Shown: in pieces, positions 6,577-8,920 of the stretch
How the letters are laid out: each line of letters opens with the position of its first letter
Position numbering within the stretch: the first letter of the stretch is position 1
Notes under the pieces: generated by a model
Database searches by the model: none
What the model saw: only the letters and a program-made list of their open reading frames with translations
Told to the model about the DNA's origin: nothing
Assembly (NCBI GenBank): GCA_051891855.1
Contig: JBJFFP010000041.1
Span: 1-8,920, forward strand
Source: SFDP01 sp051891855
GTDB taxonomy: Bacteria; Bacillota; Clostridia; Lachnospirales; Lachnospiraceae
Direction of reading: 5' to 3'
Length of the DNA stretch: 8,920 bases
Translations under genes and position numbers: made by a program

Positions 6577-8238
6577 ATGGTTTCGGTATTAATCAGCTTT
6601 GGTTATATGGCGTTCACAGGGTTTTTCCTAGGCTATGGAATAAAAATACTGGCGGAGCGTTTTTTAGGTTACCGGATTCAGGGGATTTTGGATTTGGAAA
6701 TCGCAGGTCTGGCTGCAGCCACTGTCTATGCAGGGATATTCAGCCTGTTTTCAGGGGTAGGGCTATGGGCCAATGTAGGGCTTCTTCTCCTTTGTGTGCT
6801 GGCAGCGGTAAAGGGAAGAAAGGAGATTCCTGTTTTTTTTCGATCAAAGAAAAAAGAATTGACGCCGATGGAGCTTTTCTTCCTGATTATTCTGATTTTC
6901 CTGATGGCCTATGGAAGCAGCAGAGGCTATATGCACTTTGATACAGGGCTGTATCATGCTCAGAGTATCCGCTGGATTGAAGAATATGGTGTAGTACCGG
7001 GACTGGGAAATCTCCATTCCAGACTGGCCTATAACAGCAGTACCTTTACTTTAACGGCCCTTTACAGCGGTGCATTTTTAACCGGCAGATCCTTACACAC
7101 AGTAGCCGGCTTTCTGGCCTTGCTTTTATCCCTTAAGGGATTTAGTGTAGTGCAGGTTTGGAAGCGGAAAAAGATAGTTTTATCCGATTTTCTTAAAGTA
7201 GCTCTCTTATGGTATTTATCCATGATTTATACGGAAATGGTATCTCCGGCTTCTGATTATTTTGCCATGCTGTTTTTGTTCTACCTGGTCATCAGCTGGA
7301 CAGAATTGGAGGAAAAACAGGAAGAAAGCATCGTTCCCTACAGCCTTCTTTGTGTGCTTTTGGCAGTTACCGTTACCATAAAGCTTTCTGCGGCAATCAT
7401 GCTTCTTCTGGTGCTGAAACCGGCAGTGGTTTTGGTACGCCAAAAGCAGTACAGACAGATTGCCATTTATCTGATACTGGGAGTAATTGCAGTATTTCCC
7501 TATTTGGCCAGAAATGTGATTTTATCCGGCTGGCTGGTTTATCCCTTTACAGGGCTGGACCTGTTTAATCCGGACTGGAAGATACCTGTGGGAGAGGTAC
7601 AGTATGATGCAGAAGAAATCAAGGTCTATGCAAAGGGGATGACCGATGTGCTGCTGAAGGATACTCCCTTTCAACAGTGGTTTCCCGGCTGGTTTGGGAA
7701 GCTTAAGGGATTGGAAAAGCTGTGGGTGACAGCCTCATGGCTTAGTCTGGCAGCAGGAGCAGTATGGTCTTTAGGAAAATTGCTCCATCGAAAAAGAGAA
7801 GTGTACGGAATTGTTTTTCTGGAAATGGTGCTGATTGCAGGTTTTCTGTTTTGGCAGCTGGGAACCCCTTTAGTGCGCTATGGTTATCTTTATATCCTGG
7901 CCTTCCCTTTTTTTACGGCAGGTCTGTGGTTTCTGGGGCTGCCGGAGGGAGGAAAAATCAAATGGAAAATTATGGTCACCGCTTTGCTTCTGTTGGGTAT
8001 ATACAAGGGGAAAAATCTGTTGCAGGATATGATTCGGTATGCCCATCTGGATAATTATTTCTGGCAGCAGGATTATACCGCAGGAGAGGCAGACAGCTAT
8101 GAAATAGGCGGAGTGACCATTTATGTCCCCTTAGAGTCCGGGCAGATTGGATATGACCTCTTTCCCTCATCTCCCTATGTAAGAGAAGATATTGAACTGA
8201 GAGGAAAGACGCTGCAGGAAGGCTTCAGAAAAAAATAG
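6577..8238 (+). CDS. Polytopic membrane protein, LIC_10190/DUF8201-like, probable surface-glycan role
   Basis: 553 residues with about 12-14 hydrophobic segments, roughly 3-25, 41-60, 63-79, 98-113, 172-194, 203-220, 226-240, 253-288, 295-316, 382-401, 408-427, 432-453 and 464-477. A conserved-looking loop after the fourth segment reads FDTGLYHAQ (121-129), WIEEYGVVPGLGNLHSRLAY (133-152) and NSS (153-155). Later come LARNVILSGWLVYPF (310-324) and an ending ELRGKTLQEGFR (540-551). I recall this combination from the LIC_10190 family of bacterial membrane proteins, whose activity is not established. The layout (acidic loop after an early membrane segment, many segments, periplasm-facing motifs) resembles GT-C glycosyltransferases. 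GGAAGG at 6565-6570 precedes the ATG by 6 bases. No terminator follows, so the Spo0A-like gene could be co-transcribed. Confidence 0.75.
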   Translation: MVSVLISFGYMAFTGFFLGYGIKILAERFLGYRIQGILDLEIAGLAAATVYAGIFSLFSGVGLWANVGLLLLCVLAAVKGRKEIPVFFRSKKKELTPMELFFLIILIFLMAYGSSRGYMHFDTGLYHAQSIRWIEEYGVVPGLGNLHSRLAYNSSTFTLTALYSGAFLTGRSLHTVAGFLALLLSLKGFSVVQVWKRKKIVLSDFLKVALLWYLSMIYTEMVSPASDYFAMLFLFYLVISWTELEEKQEESIVPYSLLCVLLAVTVTIKLSAAIMLLLVLKPAVVLVRQKQYRQIAIYLILGVIAVFPYLARNVILSGWLVYPFTGLDLFNPDWKIPVGEVQYDAEEIKVYAKGMTDVLLKDTPFQQWFPGWFGKLKGLEKLWVTASWLSLAAGAVWSLGKLLHRKREVYGIVFLEMVLIAGFLFWQLGTPLVRYGYLYILAFPFFTAGLWFLGLPEGGKIKWKIMVTALLLLGIYKGKNLLQDMIRYAHLDNYFWQQDYTAGEADSYEIGGVTIYVPLESGQIGYDLFPSSPYVREDIELRGKTLQEGFRKK

Positions 8239-8256
8239 ATAAAGCTGGGAAGCATC

Positions 8257-8316
8257 ATGAAAAATGGCGAAGAATGGCGAAGAATTACGATGAAAAGCAG
8301 TAGGGGAATAAGTTGA
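8257..8316 (+). CDS. Possible 19-codon ORF ahead of the Spo0A-like gene
   Basis: ATG 8257 opens 19 codons (MKNGEEWRRITMKSSRGIS) ending at TGA 8314-8316. GGGAAG at 8247-8252 could serve as a ribosome site at a short 4-base spacing. The ORF contains the tandem TGGCGAA repeats, so its sequence may simply be a by-product of binding sites. There is no recognisable homology. Confidence 0.15.
   Translation: MKNGEEWRRITMKSSRGIS
8263..8292 (+). promoter_or_regulatory. Tandem Spo0A boxes (two perfect, one degenerate) at 10-bp period
   Basis: The 10-base unit AATGGCGAAG occurs twice without a gap (8263-8272 and 8273-8282), then a third related unit AATTACGATG (8283-8292, seven of ten identical). Each of the first two contains TGGCGAA (8265-8271, 8275-8281), a full match to the Spo0A-box consensus TGNCGAA. 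The third, TTACGAT (8285-8291), matches five of the seven positions, counting N. The one-helical-turn spacing puts the sites on the same DNA face, as expected for side-by-side binding of Spo0A monomers. They lie 85-112 bases before the start of a gene encoding a Spo0A DNA-binding domain, pointing to autoregulation or control by the full-length Spo0A. Confidence 0.6.
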
Positions 8317-8387
8317 CAGATGGTAAGATAAATCTGGAAGAAATAGAAAAAGCCACTGGGGAAGGAGAAGCTGATCATGATACATGA
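8313..8387 (+). CDS. Possible 24-codon TTG-start ORF overlapping the Spo0A-like start
   Basis: TTG 8313, with AGGGGA (8302-8307) 5 bases upstream, opens 24 codons ending at TGA 8385-8387. The peptide is acidic (TDGKINLEEIEKATGEGEAD after the first residue, then HDT). It overlaps the previous small ORF by 4 bases and the start of the Spo0A-like gene by 11 bases, an arrangement compatible with translational coupling. There is no recognised family. The ORF may be chance. Confidence 0.2.
   Translation: MTDGKINLEEIEKATGEGEADHDT
8321..8329 (+). promoter_or_regulatory. Weak candidate extended -10 for the Spo0A-like gene
   Basis: TGGTAAGAT resembles an extended -10 (TGN followed by four of six consensus bases) but has no -35. 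Transcription would start near 8336, about 41 bases before ATG 8377, and the Spo0A boxes would then sit about 45-70 bases upstream of the start point, a position suited to activation. If so, the two small upstream ORFs would lie outside the mRNA. Confidence 0.22.
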
Positions 8388-8721
8388 AGTGACCAGGCTG
8401 ATGCTGGAAATTGGAGTTCCGGTACATTTAAAGGGCTATCATTATCTGAGAGAGGCTATCTGCCTTGCAGCAGAGGATATGGAGCTGGTAGGCAGTGTAA
8501 CCAAGCTTCTCTACCCCAGAATTGCCAAGCAGTTTTCCACCACCGATCAGAAGGTGGAACGGGCAGTGAGAAATGCCATTGAAGTAAGCTGGGAGAGGGG
8601 AAATGTGGGACTTTTTGAGCTTATATTCGGCTATTCCCGTGAAATGGGAAAAAGCAGACCTACCAACAGCGAATTTATTACCTGCATGGCAGATAAAGTT
8701 CGTTTGGACTTTAGACAGTGA
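8377..8721 (+). CDS. Stand-alone Spo0A C-terminal DNA-binding domain protein
   Basis: 114 residues covering the whole Spo0A effector domain and nothing else. Recognisable blocks are EIGVPVHLKGYHYLREAI (11-28), EDMELVGSVTKLLYPRIAKQ (33-52), the recognition-helix region TTDQKVERAVRNAIEVSW (55-72), RGN (74-76), LFGYS-like IFGYS (83-87) and PTNSEFI with ADKVRLDFR (95-113). Full Spo0A has an N-terminal receiver domain phosphorylated by the sporulation phosphorelay; that is absent. An in-frame TAG at 8344-8346 shows the frame does not extend into one. AAGGAG at 8362-8367 is 9 bases before the ATG, so it looks like a real short gene and not a fragment. Relative to Spo0A as I remember it (TTASRVERAIRHAIEVAW), the residues before VERA are DQK instead of ASR, and HA becomes NA, which could shift DNA preference. 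It probably acts as a phosphorylation-independent DNA binder, competing with or assisting Spo0A. Confidence 0.9.
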   Translation: MIHEVTRLMLEIGVPVHLKGYHYLREAICLAAEDMELVGSVTKLLYPRIAKQFSTTDQKVERAVRNAIEVSWERGNVGLFELIFGYSREMGKSRPTNSEFITCMADKVRLDFRQ

Positions 8722-8733
8722 TTATGCTATACT
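8705..8733 (+). promoter_or_regulatory. Promoter for the downstream membrane protein gene
   Basis: TGGACT (8705-8710) and TATACT (8728-8733) are separated by 17 bases. TG at 8725-8726 gives an extended -10 (TGCTATACT). The -35 lies inside the last codons of the Spo0A-like gene. Transcription would start near 8740, about 40 bases before GTG 8779. No terminator separates the two genes, so the promoter would add to read-through. Confidence 0.55.
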
Positions 8734-8778
8734 ATACCATGATATATTGTTTATAGAAGAAAAGAAAGGCTCTTCGGA

Positions 8779-8920
8779 GTGGATTTAACATATATGCTGA
8801 GTATAGTTTTGTTATGGATTTCAATATACCTGACAGGTATGCTGTTATGTAAAACAGGAGGGGAAAAAGAGACGAGTCAGCTGTGGATACATCTGACTGG
8901 TTTCTTTTTCCTTTTTTTCA
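8779..8920 (+). CDS. N-terminus of an unidentified membrane protein (runs off the window)
   Basis: 47 codons are visible and open to the right edge. From GTG 8779 the product reads (V/M)DLTYMLSIVLLWISIYLTG, a clear first membrane segment (about 4-24), then a polar loop (25-34, KTGGEKETSQ) and the start of a second hydrophobic segment rich in Phe (35-47). GTG 8779 is preferred because AAAGG (8765-8769) lies 9 bases upstream; ATG 8794 is an alternative with only a weak GGA at 8781-8783. The style (early membrane helices, no signal-peptidase site) resembles the 553-residue membrane protein two genes upstream, so another polytopic transferase, flippase or polymerase is possible but unproven. Confidence 0.6.
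   Translation, partial: MDLTYMLSIVLLWISIYLTGMLLCKTGGEKETSQLWIHLTGFFFLFF

Noticed and set aside
8313..8318. Perfect TTGACA as a -35 box for the Spo0A-like gene
   Set aside because: No acceptable -10 lies 16-18 bases downstream (sequence there is GGAAGA-like). It may be coincidence or part of a TTG start codon.
8313..8721. Frameshifted full-length Spo0A (pseudogene) with the upstream small ORF as receiver remnant
   Set aside because: The 24-codon peptide has no receiver features, there is no space for a receiver after the previous gene, and the short gene has its own ribosome site and an intact domain.
1..8920. CRISPR arrays, tRNA or rRNA genes, insertion sequences, phage genes, T-box or other riboswitches
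   Set aside because: Read on both strands, I saw no spaced repeats, no cloverleaf-type segments, no transposase or integrase motifs, and no leader long enough for a T-box before leuA.

Overview
The window looks like chromosome of a spore-former-related, low-to-mid GC Firmicute, most likely a Lachnospiraceae-type Clostridium. The grounds are purine-rich Shine-Dalgarno sites before nearly every gene, an HPr with both His15 and Ser46, a YerB-type (DUF3048) lipoprotein, a YuiD-type DUF212 protein and a Spo0A DNA-binding domain. Assignments rest on motif recognition by eye, not on database searches.

Left part (1-2224): the last 19 codons of an unidentified gene, an HPr phosphocarrier gene with its own extended -10 promoter and a perfect hairpin terminator, then a long-form 2-isopropylmalate synthase (leuA). 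leuA begins only 35 bases after that terminator's T-run. A large bidirectional terminator separates leuA from the oppositely oriented DUF3048 lipoprotein gene.

Middle part (2225-6005): the lipoprotein gene (minus strand) and a dTDP-4-dehydrorhamnose reductase gene (rfbD, plus strand) diverge from a 186-base intergenic region with two back-to-back sigma-A-type promoters. rfbD is followed after 13 bases by a large membrane glycosyltransferase of the GT-C/GT39 type. The pair probably works in cell-surface glycan assembly: RfbD makes dTDP-rhamnose in the cytosol, and the GT-C protein transfers a sugar from a lipid carrier outside the membrane.

Right part (6006-8920): a DUF212 'divergent PAP2' membrane protein lies on the minus strand, with its stop 2 bases from the glycosyltransferase stop. 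Diverging from it is a 553-residue polytopic membrane protein of the type I recall as LIC_10190/DUF8201. Next comes a 114-residue protein that is essentially only the Spo0A C-terminal DNA-binding domain, with no receiver domain. The window ends inside the first 47 codons of another membrane protein.

The most interesting signal is 8263-8292, upstream of the Spo0A-like gene. There, two perfect copies of the Spo0A-box consensus TGNCGAA, plus a third degenerate copy, lie exactly 10 bp apart. This suggests that Spo0A, the receiver-less relative, or both bind there and link sporulation state to this membrane and surface-glycan neighbourhood.
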